Source: Levilactobacillus namurensis (GTDB lineage: Bacteria > Bacillota > Bacilli > Lactobacillales > Lactobacillaceae). Taken from it: a DNA stretch of 64,000 nt. How positions within the stretch are numbered: the first letter of the stretch is position 1; every line of letters begins with the position of its first letter. A program made the position numbers and the translations under genes. The DNA lies in NCBI RefSeq assembly GCF_032197885.1, contig NZ_CP134159.1:2480001-2544000 (forward strand), in the 5' to 3' direction. Shown here piece after piece: positions 42,551 to 49,891 of this stretch. Below the pieces are notes generated by a model that was not told the DNA's origin, ran no database searches, and saw nothing but the letters and a program-made list of their open reading frames with translations.

Positions 42551-43399
42551 TTAGCCTTGCGTTGCGTTGTGGAAATGGTTCGCAGCTGTATCGGCCATCC
42601 CGTTCAACTTGGCCATGTCAGCGGCGGTAATCGAGAAGTCCAACTGAGCGTTGGCTTCAATGTGGTCCTGACTGGTTGCCTTCGGTAAGGGCAATACGCC
42701 ATTTTCCAAGCAGAAGCGGAGGGCCAACTGTGCCGCGGAAACGTGGTACTTGGCCGCCATTTCCTTCACAGCCGGGTTGTTCAACATGTCACCCGTTGCC
42801 AACGGCGAGTAAGCTTCGACCAATAAGTTGTGGTCGGTCGCAAACTTCACGATCTTAGGTTCCGTGTAGCCCACGTAGTATTGAATCTGGTCGACCATCG
42901 GGGCCACTTCGGCGTGGGACAAGATATTCTGCAAATCATGGACGTTGAAGTTAGAGACGCCAATCGCCTTGGCTTTCCCCGTCGCGTAAATCTCTTCCAT
43001 CGCGCGCCAAACATCGAGGTTCGCCGCGTCACAGTCCTTCCCGATTTCATTCCATGGCCACGGCGCATGAATCAAGTACAGGTCCACGTAATCGATATCC
43101 AGATTCTTCATCGTAGTCTGGAAGTCGGCCAACGCCCCCTTATACGACTTGGTTTCAGCAGGCAACTTGGTGGTGACGAAGATGTCGCTCCGGTCGATAC
43201 CGGAGTCCCGAATCGCCTTCCCCACACTCGACTCGTTCGCGTAAGCCTTGGCCGTGTCAATGTGCCGGTAGCCCGTCTTTAAGGCGTTAGCGACAGCGTC
43301 ATAGGCGGTCTGCCCACCTGGGATCTGCCAAGTCCCGAAGCCCACTTGGGGAATGGCGGTGCCATTTGCTAATTCAAAGGTATCCGTTAAAACTGCCAT
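42551..43399 (-). CDS. Aldo/keto reductase (2,5-diketogluconate reductase type)
   Basis: 282 residues, (beta/alpha)8 barrel. Catalytic tetrad: Asp50 and Tyr55 in DTAKAYANE, Lys in VTTKLPAE near 78 and His in YLIHAPWPW near 110. The NADPH site is at the C-terminus (LPKATSQDHIEAN, with Lys and Ser/His contacts). The family reduces aldehydes and ketoses with NADPH; in lactobacilli such enzymes handle methylglyoxal and other carbonyls. Single gene with terminator. An 18-bp palindrome lies 130 bp upstream. Confidence 0.92.
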   Translation of the reverse strand: MAVLTDTFELANGTAIPQVGFGTWQIPGGQTAYDAVANALKTGYRHIDTAKAYANESSVGKAIRDSGIDRSDIFVTTKLPAETKSYKGALADFQTTMKNLDIDYVDLYLIHAPWPWNEIGKDCDAANLDVWRAMEEIYATGKAKAIGVSNFNVHDLQNILSHAEVAPMVDQIQYYVGYTEPKIVKFATDHNLLVEAYSPLATGDMLNNPAVKEMAAKYHVSAAQLALRFCLENGVLPLPKATSQDHIEANAQLDFSITAADMAKLNGMADTAANHFHNATQG

Positions 43400-43528
43400 A
43401 TCAAAAAACCTCCATTCAGATGACTATGGGGCCAGTATAGTCCCTTAAGGTCACTCGAAGGCAAGTATTTTGTGAAGGTTTCCACCAGAATCAGGGCCAT
43501 CAAGTGATCTGTGATCCTGCTGGCATAA

Positions 43529-43546
43529 ATTTGTAATATTACAAAT
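43529..43546. promoter_or_regulatory. 18-bp perfect palindrome, probable operator
   Basis: ATTTGTAATATTACAAAT, between the aldo/keto reductase gene and a candidate small RNA promoter. It may control either. Confidence 0.65.
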
Positions 43547-43587
43547 CGCGTGGAAGCCCCAAAACTACCGGTTTCTCTGTTATGATA

Positions 43588-43750
43588 ATTCTGTCGTAAA
43601 GATTGCTTAACACAAACAGACGACAAACTAAAGCTTTTTTGGTGCCAGTGCCGGTGGTACCCGGAAACTACCTTCGGCGATAACTGCCTCCAAACCATAA
43701 CCCCATTGAATCAGACTAAATCCCAGTTTGATTCAATGGGGTTAATTTTT
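43588..43750 (+). ncRNA. Candidate small RNA, about 160 nt
   Basis: -10 box TATGAT at 43581-43586, then GTCGT/ACGAC, a long irregular hairpin (TTTGG...CCAAA enclosing CAGT/ACTG, GCCG/CGGC and GGTA/TACC), and a 15-bp terminator AACCCCATTGAATCA with its complement, followed by ATTTTT. No ORF. The terminator T-run lies on the plus strand, whereas both neighbouring genes are on the minus strand, so an independent plus-strand transcript is implied. Confidence 0.6.
43699..43750 (+). terminator. Terminator of the candidate small RNA
   Basis: Perfect 15-bp stem with AATTTTT on the plus strand only. Confidence 0.85.
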
Positions 43751-43765
43751 ATGCATTTTCGGGGT

Positions 43766-44194
43766 TCACTTGACCTGCAGGGTCTGGGCTAACCGTTGTA
43801 AGACCCGTAAGAGTTCCGCCCGGTCAGCCGCCGAATAATCACTCAGCCGTTCTTGAAGCTCAGCCGCTCGAGCTAGTTGAATCCGTAACAAGCCTTGGTG
43901 CCCCGCGGCACTCAGGGTCAATCGGCGGACCCGTTGATCCCGCCGGTCGGGCTCTTCAAGCCACCCCGCCGCCATCAACCGGTCGACCTGCCGACTGACC
44001 GACGAGTGGTTCCGCCCGATATGGTCCGCCAGTTGACCCACGCTGATGTTGGGCTGCCGGGCGACCCAGACCACGATGGGTAAGGCCGCTGGCTCCAAGT
44101 GCACCCGCGCCCGTTGCAACAGGCAGCGGTCCCGTTGCGGCTGGTCGAAGAACGTCACGATGTCAAACAACGCTTCAAAAATATCACTATCCAC
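43766..44194 (-). CDS. MarR-family transcriptional regulator
   Basis: 142 residues from the GTG at 44194 with GGGGG upstream. Winged helix: ISVGQLADHIGRNHSSVSRQVDRL with the recognition helix, and the wing EPDRRDQRVRRLTLSAAG (DxRxxRLxLT). It is divergent from the NADPH-dependent FMN reductase, 120 bp apart, and most probably controls that gene in response to redox or quinone/phenolic stress, as YodB/HypR-like and other MarR proteins do beside flavin reductases. No regulatory cysteine near the N-terminus is obvious except Cys in DRCLLQRA (about residue 24). Confidence 0.9.
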   Translation of the reverse strand: MDSDIFEALFDIVTFFDQPQRDRCLLQRARVHLEPAALPIVVWVARQPNISVGQLADHIGRNHSSVSRQVDRLMAAGWLEEPDRRDQRVRRLTLSAAGHQGLLRIQLARAAELQERLSDYSAADRAELLRVLQRLAQTLQVK

Positions 44195-44314
44195 GATTTA
44201 TACCCCCTACTCGCTAGATTAGTCACCAACCATTCAGCTCCTGATTGATTGTTAGTATACCAGAACCATGCTACCATGTGCATGACGCACAGACTAACCT
44301 GAAGGAGTGATTGG

Positions 44315-44872
44315 ATGACAAATCCTAAAATCGGGATTATTGTGGGGTCCACCCGGCCCAGTCGTATCGGTCCCAGTATCGCTGATTGGTTGCAAAAGCA
44401 GTTAAAGACGCCCCACCTGGACGTGGACGTAATTGATTTAGCCCAGATCGACCTGCCACTACTAGACGAGATTGCCATGCCCAGCGACGGCCATTACGAA
44501 CTCGAACATACCAAGAACTGGAGCCGTTTGATTCAGGGCTACCAGGGCTTCGTCTTGCTGTTCCCGCAATATAATTGGGGCTATCCTGCGCCCCTAAAGA
44601 ACGCGCTGGACTGCCTCTACAGCGAGTGGCGGGGCAAGCCTGTCAGCATGGTTTCCTACGGCGGACGCGGGGGCTTCCAAGCAGCGCTGGCCCTGTCGCT
44701 GGTTCTCCGGGGACTCAAGTTCCACCGGTTAAGCACCAACATTGAAATTTCTCTAAAACCTGCCGATCTCGACAGCCACGGACACTTCAAGGCGCCCAAC
44801 CAAGCCTTGGCCCCGTATGAATTTAACGTTCAACAGTTAAGTGCCGAATTCCAGCACGTGCTGACCGACTAA
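44315..44872 (+). CDS. NADPH-dependent FMN reductase
   Basis: 185 residues with a flavodoxin-like fold. The FMN phosphate loop is IIVGSTRPSRIGPSIADW, and the second FMN contact is FPQYNWGYPAPLKNALDCLY. The GGRGGFQ loop near residue 110 completes the flavin site. Enzymes of this family reduce FMN, quinones, azo dyes or nitro compounds with NAD(P)H. Divergent MarR gene suggests inducible detoxification. ATG after AAGGAG, own terminator. Confidence 0.92.
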   Translation: MTNPKIGIIVGSTRPSRIGPSIADWLQKQLKTPHLDVDVIDLAQIDLPLLDEIAMPSDGHYELEHTKNWSRLIQGYQGFVLLFPQYNWGYPAPLKNALDCLYSEWRGKPVSMVSYGGRGGFQAALALSLVLRGLKFHRLSTNIEISLKPADLDSHGHFKAPNQALAPYEFNVQQLSAEFQHVLTD

Positions 44873-44901
44873 GCGGCGTTAAGCGCGAGTTGAGCTGTTG
44901 C

Positions 44902-44936
44902 AGCGCTGTAAAACGATGGTTTTACAGCGCTTTTTT
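44902..44936 (+). terminator. Terminator of the FMN reductase gene
   Basis: AGCGCTGTAAAA / TTTTACAGCGCT with six T. Confidence 0.92.
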
Positions 44937-44973
44937 CTACGTTTAATCAAGGGACAGATTGTGGTAATCCCCC

Positions 44974-45134
44974 GCCTTACCGGTTGGCCCTGAAGAGGCT
45001 GGAACGTGGTGGGCACGACTTGGAGCCCTGAAAGTCCCAGGTCTTCAAGCTCGGCCTTTGGGTAAGCCAGCTGAAAAACACTGACTAACCCAAACGACAC
45101 CACTGAGCCTCTTCAGGCCCAACCTCACGGCTAC
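44974..45134 (+). repeat. Structured intergenic repeat, copy B
   Basis: Top orientation on the plus strand, 38 bp after the terminator of the FMN reductase gene. The outer stem is GGTTGG-c-CCTGAAGAGGCT against its complement (18 of 19 pairs), a different sequence from copies A, C and D but the same shape. Inner GTGG/CCAC, P2 CTTGGAG/CTTCAAG (7 of 7 with one wobble) and P3 TTTGGGT...ACCCAAA (12 of 14). Junction words GGGCAC-ACTT and AGCTCGGCC are kept. Confidence 0.85.
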
Positions 45135-45348
45135 ATTGAGCGTATCAAAAACAGTGTTTCCTGACGTCCAAAATTGGTACCGTGTGGGACTCTTAAACTA
45201 AAACACTAAGGCGTAAATCTTATCAGACCTCGAGTCCGTGGTAGGCATCATCATACTTGCGTCATGGCCACAAACGGGTGGCAACCTTATTCATACCAAC
45301 CACTACGGCCCGTCGGCAAATCATGTTTTGCTATTGGGTTACACAACT

Positions 45349-45503
45349 GTAAGCCGAGAGGACGGCCAGACAAGGCTCAGCCGTGAAATTTTCCTTGGTG
45401 AGCGTTTTCCAGCTCGCCTAGGAAAAGGCCCAGCTTCGAGACCGCTTTGTGGCTCGAAGTGGTGCCCACGGCGTTCCAGCCTTGTCTGGCCGTCCGGTAA
45501 GGC
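45349..45503 (-). repeat. Structured intergenic repeat, copy C
   Basis: Top orientation on the minus strand, facing copy B across 214 bp and starting 38 bp beyond the GDPD terminator. Outer 18-bp stem as in copy A, GCCGTG/CACGGC perfect, P2 CTTCGAG/CTCGAAG (7 of 7, a clean double change from CTTGGAG/CTCCAAG) and P3 with 13 pairs, one wobble and one mismatch. The 45 nt beyond its 3' end match those of copy A. Confidence 0.87.
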
Positions 45504-45540
45504 GGACATTTTCCACCATCCTGTCCTTGACTAAACGTAG

Positions 45541-45573
45541 AAAAAAGCCTGGGAAACACGCCCAGGCTTTTTT
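45541..45573. terminator. Terminator of the GDPD gene
   Basis: AGCCTGGG / CCCAGGCT with A6 and T6 flanks, bidirectional. Confidence 0.9.
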
Positions 45574-45582
45574 CGTGCTATC

Positions 45583-46290
45583 TTAATTTTGGGTCGGTGT
45601 GTTCAGAAGCTCGCGCTTCAACGCCATCATGGTCACAAAGTCATCGGTGAAGATGCCGGCCACGTGGTCCTGGAAGAGCCGCTTGGCTTGCCGCACACTA
45701 TCGACGGTCCAGATTCGTTCCACCACGGGAACGCCGTCTTGGTAGTGACTCAAGTGCAGGCCCGCCAAGTGCTCCTGCCGGACAAAATCAACGGGGTCCT
45801 TGACCCGTTTATCCGTCAACCAACAATACAGCTCATCCGGTGCTAAGGCCTGACAACGCTTAATGGTCGGCAGGTGGAACGACGAGAAGATAACCGGATG
45901 CCGTAACGGCGTCGCGTGCACCATCCCCATCACGATGCGCTCAATATTGGGATACTGAATCTTATCCGTCTTGAATTCCAAGTTCAACTGCACCTCTTGG
46001 TTCGCCACTAACTTCAAAAACTCCGCCAGTGTGGGCACGGGGTCCCCGTTTGCCAGCTTGAATTGCCGAAGCTCCGCTAACGTGTAATCCTGGATGTACC
46101 CCTTGCCGTTAGTGGTACGGTTGATTTTTTCGTCGTGCATGATGACCGGTACGCTGTCCTTGGTCAGGTGCACATCGAACTCTAAGCCTTCAATCTGGTG
46201 CTCAACCGCGTAGGTGAAGCCGGCCAGGGAGTTCTCCGGGAATTTTGCCGGATACCCGCGGTGCCCCAAAACCATCGTTTGCTTGACCAT
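45583..46290 (-). CDS. Glycerophosphodiester phosphodiesterase
   Basis: 235 residues from the ATG at 46290, 6 nt after GGGGA; an in-frame start 21 nt earlier has no site. GDPD motifs: LGHRGYPAKFPENS (catalytic His and metal residues), GLEFDVHLTKD with the metal Glu/Asp, and IMHDEKINRTTNG with the second catalytic His. The C-terminal WTVDSVRQAKRLF and GIFTDDF are typical. It splits glycerophosphodiesters from phospholipid or teichoic-acid turnover into glycerol-3-phosphate and an alcohol. No signal peptide, so cytosolic. Confidence 0.94.
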   Translation of the reverse strand: MVKQTMVLGHRGYPAKFPENSLAGFTYAVEHQIEGLEFDVHLTKDSVPVIMHDEKINRTTNGKGYIQDYTLAELRQFKLANGDPVPTLAEFLKLVANQEVQLNLEFKTDKIQYPNIERIVMGMVHATPLRHPVIFSSFHLPTIKRCQALAPDELYCWLTDKRVKDPVDFVRQEHLAGLHLSHYQDGVPVVERIWTVDSVRQAKRLFQDHVAGIFTDDFVTMMALKRELLNTPTQN

Positions 46291-46439
46291 GTTATGTCCC
46301 CTTCCCGACATCTCATCGGTTATTTACGCCTAGTGTAGCGCTTCTCGGGTAGAAATGCCGAGTATTTCATCACGCTACCTTCCAGAATACGCCGGCACGG
46401 TGCGGGAACCTTCATGATTGGGTAAATCTTCTGTAAAAA

Positions 46440-47573
46440 TTACTTGCCCCACACGTCGGTGGCAATCTGCTTGACCAGCTTCAACTTGGCCCATTGCTGG
46501 TCTTCCGTTAACTGGTTACCCTCTTCGGTCGACGCGAAGCCGCATTGCGTGGAGAGGGCCAGGTTCTCCAGCGGTACGAACTCGCTGGCCTGCTTGATTC
46601 GGGCCTTGATGTCGTCCGGATTCTCCAGCTCGGGGAACTTCGACGTGATCAGCCCCAGAACGATGCGCTTGTGGGTGTCGTGATTCCAGATGCGCTTCAG
46701 TGGCGTAAAGTCGCCGGCCCGGTCACTATCGTATTCCAAGAACAGGCCGTCGTAGTGCAGTTGTCCCAGGTAATCGGCGATGTCGTCGTAGCTCCCGGAG
46801 AACAGGTACGTGGACTTGAAGTTTCCCCGGCAGACGTGGGTGGTCACGGTCAGGTCGTCCGGTAACCCAGCTAAGACCTGGTTGATGACCCGTACGGCGT
46901 CCTGGGCCAACTTCACGTACTTGGCGTGTTGGTCGGGCTGGTCGGCGGTCGCGTTGAGCTGACTGATCAGGAAGGCCCAGGTGGTGTCATCCAGTTGGAG
47001 GTAGCGGCAACCCAAGTCGTAGAAGTGCTGGATGGTCTGGTGATAAGCTTGGGCTAAATCATCTAAGTATGCGTCCCAGGTCTCGTAGAACTGGTGCCAG
47101 TTATCACTCCGGTTGTCCCGGAACAACATGGTCGGGGACGGGATCGTCTGCTTAACGGCGATGCCGGCCGGAACCAACGTTTGGAGGTAGCTGAAGGTCG
47201 CGAAGAACGGGTGGTCTGGGTTGTAAGCAATCTTACCCACCAGGTCTGCGTTGTCGGTCCGGGTCTTGCTCCCGTGGAACTTGTAGCTTTGGTGGTAATC
47301 GTAATGTCCCACACCGTTCAGTCCCCAGAGGAAGTCCAGGTGCCACCAACTACGGTTGAACTCTCCGTCGGTCACCGCCTTCAAGCCTAAGTTCAGTTCT
47401 TCGTTGACCACGCGCTTGGTTTCGTCGTGTTGAATCGCCGCCAGTTCATCGGCATCGATCAAGCCTTTTGCCAAGCGGGCGCGGGCCTGTTTCAGTGCTT
47501 GGGGCCGCAGTAAGCTGCCGACCACGTCGTAACGGTAAGGATAGGTCACTGATTCTGTTTTGGTATTAGTCAT
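46440..47573 (-). CDS. MetE-like (cobalamin-independent methionine synthase C-terminal type) protein
   Basis: 377 residues: only the catalytic C-terminal half of MetE, as in Bacillus YxjG/YxjH. Signature words: DGEFNRSWWHLDFLWGL, YLQLDDTTWAF, THVCRGNFKS (zinc ligands His and Cys), LEYDSDRAGDF and LALSTQCGFAS (zinc Cys). These proteins methylate homocysteine, or a related thiol acceptor, with a donor that may not be methyltetrahydrofolate. A Met-specific T-box directly upstream ties it to methionine shortage. ATG at 47573. Confidence 0.9.
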   Translation of the reverse strand: MTNTKTESVTYPYRYDVVGSLLRPQALKQARARLAKGLIDADELAAIQHDETKRVVNEELNLGLKAVTDGEFNRSWWHLDFLWGLNGVGHYDYHQSYKFHGSKTRTDNADLVGKIAYNPDHPFFATFSYLQTLVPAGIAVKQTIPSPTMLFRDNRSDNWHQFYETWDAYLDDLAQAYHQTIQHFYDLGCRYLQLDDTTWAFLISQLNATADQPDQHAKYVKLAQDAVRVINQVLAGLPDDLTVTTHVCRGNFKSTYLFSGSYDDIADYLGQLHYDGLFLEYDSDRAGDFTPLKRIWNHDTHKRIVLGLITSKFPELENPDDIKARIKQASEFVPLENLALSTQCGFASTEEGNQLTEDQQWAKLKLVKQIATDVWGK

Positions 47574-47630
47574 CGTTCAAATTCCTCCTCAAAAGTCATC
47601 CCCTAAGGGTCTATCATGGTCGGGGCCAGA

Positions 47631-47905
47631 AAAAAACGCGCCCGTCCCAGAACGAAAATATCGTTCTAGGGACGAGCGCGTCGTTGTACCACCCTAATTC
47701 ACTACCGTCAGGTGACCGGTAGCCTCAACAGTACCGCAAAGCGATACCTGGGAAAGTAACGGTTCCTACCGACCAAGCAGCGTTAACCGCTTGATAGCAT
47801 TTAAGAGGTCATCTTCATGTTGCCGTTACCGACCCGGTTCCACCATGGGGGCTCGCTTAACGGACGGGCAAACACTACTCTTCTCCTAGCCATTTATGAC
47901 AGATC
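47631..47905 (-). promoter_or_regulatory. T-box riboswitch, methionine specific
   Basis: Minus-strand leader of the MetE-like gene. The T-box core AGGGTGGTACAACGA is at 47695-47681, followed by a long terminator (CGCG-CTCGTCCC...GGGACGGGCGCG, T7). Stem I carries GGTGGAACC and the specifier loop with ATG (47818-47816, context AACATGAAG). Uncharged tRNA-Met would stop termination and switch the gene on. Confidence 0.92.
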
Positions 47906-47923
47906 ACTTAGAAATTAAGGGTA

Positions 47924-47952
47924 ATGTTAGGCGTGATTCACGGAATTGTCAA
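47924..47952 (-). promoter_or_regulatory. Promoter of the T-box/MetE-like unit
   Basis: TTGACA (47952-47947), 17-bp spacer, TAACAT (47929-47924) on the minus strand. Confidence 0.85.
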
Positions 47953-48004
47953 GTCGCCCGCGCATTTTTCTGCCCGGGAGGAGGCAACATAGTAACGATT
48001 ATTC

Positions 48005-48161
48005 GCCTTACCGGACGGCCAGACAAGGCTGGAACGCCGTGGGCACAACTTGACGCCCCAAATCCATAGTCCCCAAGCTGGCCTTTTCCTAGGCGAGCTA
48101 AGAAACGCTCACCTAGGAAAATGTCACGGCTGAGCCTTGTCTGGCCGTCCTCTCGGCTTAC
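48005..48161 (+). repeat. Structured intergenic repeat, copy D
   Basis: Top orientation on the plus strand. The outer 18-bp stem equals copy A; GCCGTG/CACGGC is perfect. P3 pairs at 14 of 15 positions (TTTTCCTAGG-c-GAGC). P2 is the weakest of all copies (CTTGACG/CCCCAAG, 5 of 7). It lies between the promoter of the T-box unit and copy E, which it faces across 187 bp. Confidence 0.85.
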
Positions 48162-48348
48162 GATAGCGCAAGCCCAACAATAGTTGACCGCTCCGAAGGC
48201 CTTAAGTTTCTAGTCATGGCTAACCTTCTAATTAGTTTTCGGACAGTACCTAGAGCAACTGAGAAATGCCACCTAAATCAGGTTTCACAGTCCACAGTAG
48301 CACTAGCCTGGCCAACTGCACCATTGATTGTCGCGCACCACCAGGAGG

Positions 48349-48505
48349 TCCCGCCAGCCGATAGGGCCCAGCCAGTGACATTAGCGTTAGGCCAGTGGTT
48401 CTCTGGCCTTAGGCTAAGGCCGAGCTTTGAGATTCGCGATCTTGGCGAAGCTCAAAGTCGTGCCCACTGGCGTCACGGCCCTGCCAATCGGCTGGCGGGA
48501 CCGGA
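48349..48505 (-). repeat. Structured intergenic repeat, copy E
   Basis: Top orientation on the minus strand, beginning 16 bp after the stop of the alcohol dehydrogenase gene. Most diverged yet best folded copy: outer stem GGTCCCGCCAGCCGAT perfect over 16 bp, then AGGGCC/GGCCCT (6) and GCCAGTG/CACTGGC (7). P2 is CTTTGAG-c-TTCGC with its complement (12 bp and one mismatch) and P3 pairs at 13 of 15. Junction words GGGCAC-ACTT, AGCTCGGCC and TGTCAC are unchanged. Confidence 0.87.
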
Positions 48506-48521
48506 CCGTAACACCCAGCCG

Positions 48522-49538
48522 TTATTTGGTGAAATCAACCACCATTCGGCCTTCGATCTTGCCGGCCTTCATTTCGTCGATGATGTTGTTCAGGTCTTCC
48601 AGCTTGCGGGTCGCCACGATCGGCTTCACGTCGCCTTCCGCCGTTAACTGAAAGGCTTCGGCTAAGTCTTGCCGCGTGCCAACTAATGACCCGGCGATTT
48701 GGATGCCGTCCAAGACCACTTTCACAATGGAGACTTCCATGGCCCCCTTAGGCAGCCCTACGGCAACCACGCGTGCCCCGGCCCGAACGGAGTCGATGGC
48801 TTGGTCGAAGGCGATTTGGGAGACCGCCGTGACCACGGAAGCGTGGGCGCCCCCGATTTGTTCTTGAACCCAGGCACCCGAATCGGCCGTCTTGGAGTTA
48901 AAGGTCAGGTCGGCCCCCAACTTCTTGGCCGTTTCCAGCTTGTCATCGTTGATGTCAATGGCGATCACGTGGGCTTTGAAGACGTTCTTTGCCCACTGCA
49001 CGGCCAAGTTCCCTAAGCCACCGCAACCATAAATCGTGACCCATTCACCGGGGTGCAGGTTGGCGGTCTTCAAGGCCTTATAAGTGGTGACGCCGGCACA
49101 GGTAATGGAGCTGGCTTCGACCGGGTCCAGGTCATCGGGGACCTTGACTGCGTAGTTGGCTTTCACGATGACCTGTTCGGCCATGGCACCATCCACGTTA
49201 AACCCGGCATTTTCCACGTTGCGGCACAGCGTTTCCCGCCCGGTCAGGCAGTATTCACAGTGGCCACAGCCCGCGAAGAACCAGGCGATGGAGACCCGGT
49301 CACCGACTTTTAAGTTCGTGACGTCGGCGCCGATCTCCTTGACCCGACCGACCCCTTCATGACCGATGATCCGGCCAGCAGTGTTCCCGAAGTCGCCTTG
49401 TGCGACGTGCAGGTCCGTGTGACATAACCCACAGTACTCAACGTCCACTAACGCTTCGTTCGCCTTAATGTCCCGTAACTGAACATCCTTAATCTCAACG
49501 TAGCCATCTAAAGAATCCCGAACAACTGCTGCTTTCAT
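48522..49538 (-). CDS. adhP: Zinc-dependent alcohol dehydrogenase AdhP, copy 1
   Basis: 338 residues of the medium-chain dehydrogenase family. Catalytic zinc ligands Cys in [10 protein letters not shown] and His in GHEGVGRV, structural zinc four-cysteine loop [16 protein letters not shown], and NAD site [11 protein letters not shown]. AdhP interconverts acetaldehyde or other aldehydes and alcohols with NADH, which helps redox balance in fermentation. The promoter has a cre site between -35 and -10. No terminator lies between the stop and repeat copy E, so the mRNA should carry E in its 3' end. Identical second copy at 52008-53024. Confidence 0.95.
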   Translation of the reverse strand: MKAAVVRDSLDGYVEIKDVQLRDIKANEALVDVEYCGLCHTDLHVAQGDFGNTAGRIIGHEGVGRVKEIGADVTNLKVGDRVSIAWFFAGCGHCEYCLTGRETLCRNVENAGFNVDGAMAEQVIVKANYAVKVPDDLDPVEASSITCAGVTTYKALKTANLHPGEWVTIYGCGGLGNLAVQWAKNVFKAHVIAIDINDDKLETAKKLGADLTFNSKTADSGAWVQEQIGGAHASVVTAVSQIAFDQAIDSVRAGARVVAVGLPKGAMEVSIVKVVLDGIQIAGSLVGTRQDLAEAFQLTAEGDVKPIVATRKLEDLNNIIDEMKAGKIEGRMVVDFTK

Positions 49539-49591
49539 GATAAAAACTCCCTTTTCGTGGTTTATCTTCCCGTGCTAGCAGGTATACCCAC

Positions 49592-49620
49592 AGTATAGAT
49601 CAGCGCTTACAATACATCAA
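49592..49620 (-). promoter_or_regulatory. adhP promoter with cre-like site, copy 1
   Basis: TTGATG (49620-49615), 17-bp spacer, TATACT (49597-49592) on the minus strand. The spacer is TATTGTAAGCGCTGATC, containing a CcpA-like half TGTAAGCGCT. The rest of 49621-49891 is AT-rich, with TTTTCAG-cgtttt-CTGAAAA at about 49708-49727 and nothing else recognised. Confidence 0.75.
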
Positions 49621-49891
49621 TACCAAGTTTTCAGGAATTTAAAAAAGTTTGTGAAAAATCGTCTCCTTTCATTTTAATCTGCGCACAAGAAAGTAAAACG
49701 ACCCTTTTCAGCGTTTTCTGAAAACTTATTTCGGAACTCTTCGTACCGTTAACAGCATAAATAATCGTCATCTATTAAAATTACGAAGTCTGTACCTTGA
49801 CCGTCAAAAAGAAAAGTGCTGTAATCGAGTTAAGTCGTTTGAGGCGTTTTCACGCCTCCGGGGACATCAAAAACGAGGTGGACGAAGAATA

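Noticed and set aside
43387..43698. 103-codon open frame on the minus strand upstream of the aldo/keto reductase
   Set aside because: It overlaps the reductase start, the palindrome and the candidate RNA, has no ribosome site and a non-protein-like sequence.
47631..47905. SAM riboswitch before the MetE-like gene
   Set aside because: The T-box core, specifier loop with ATG and long antiterminator region identify a T-box instead.
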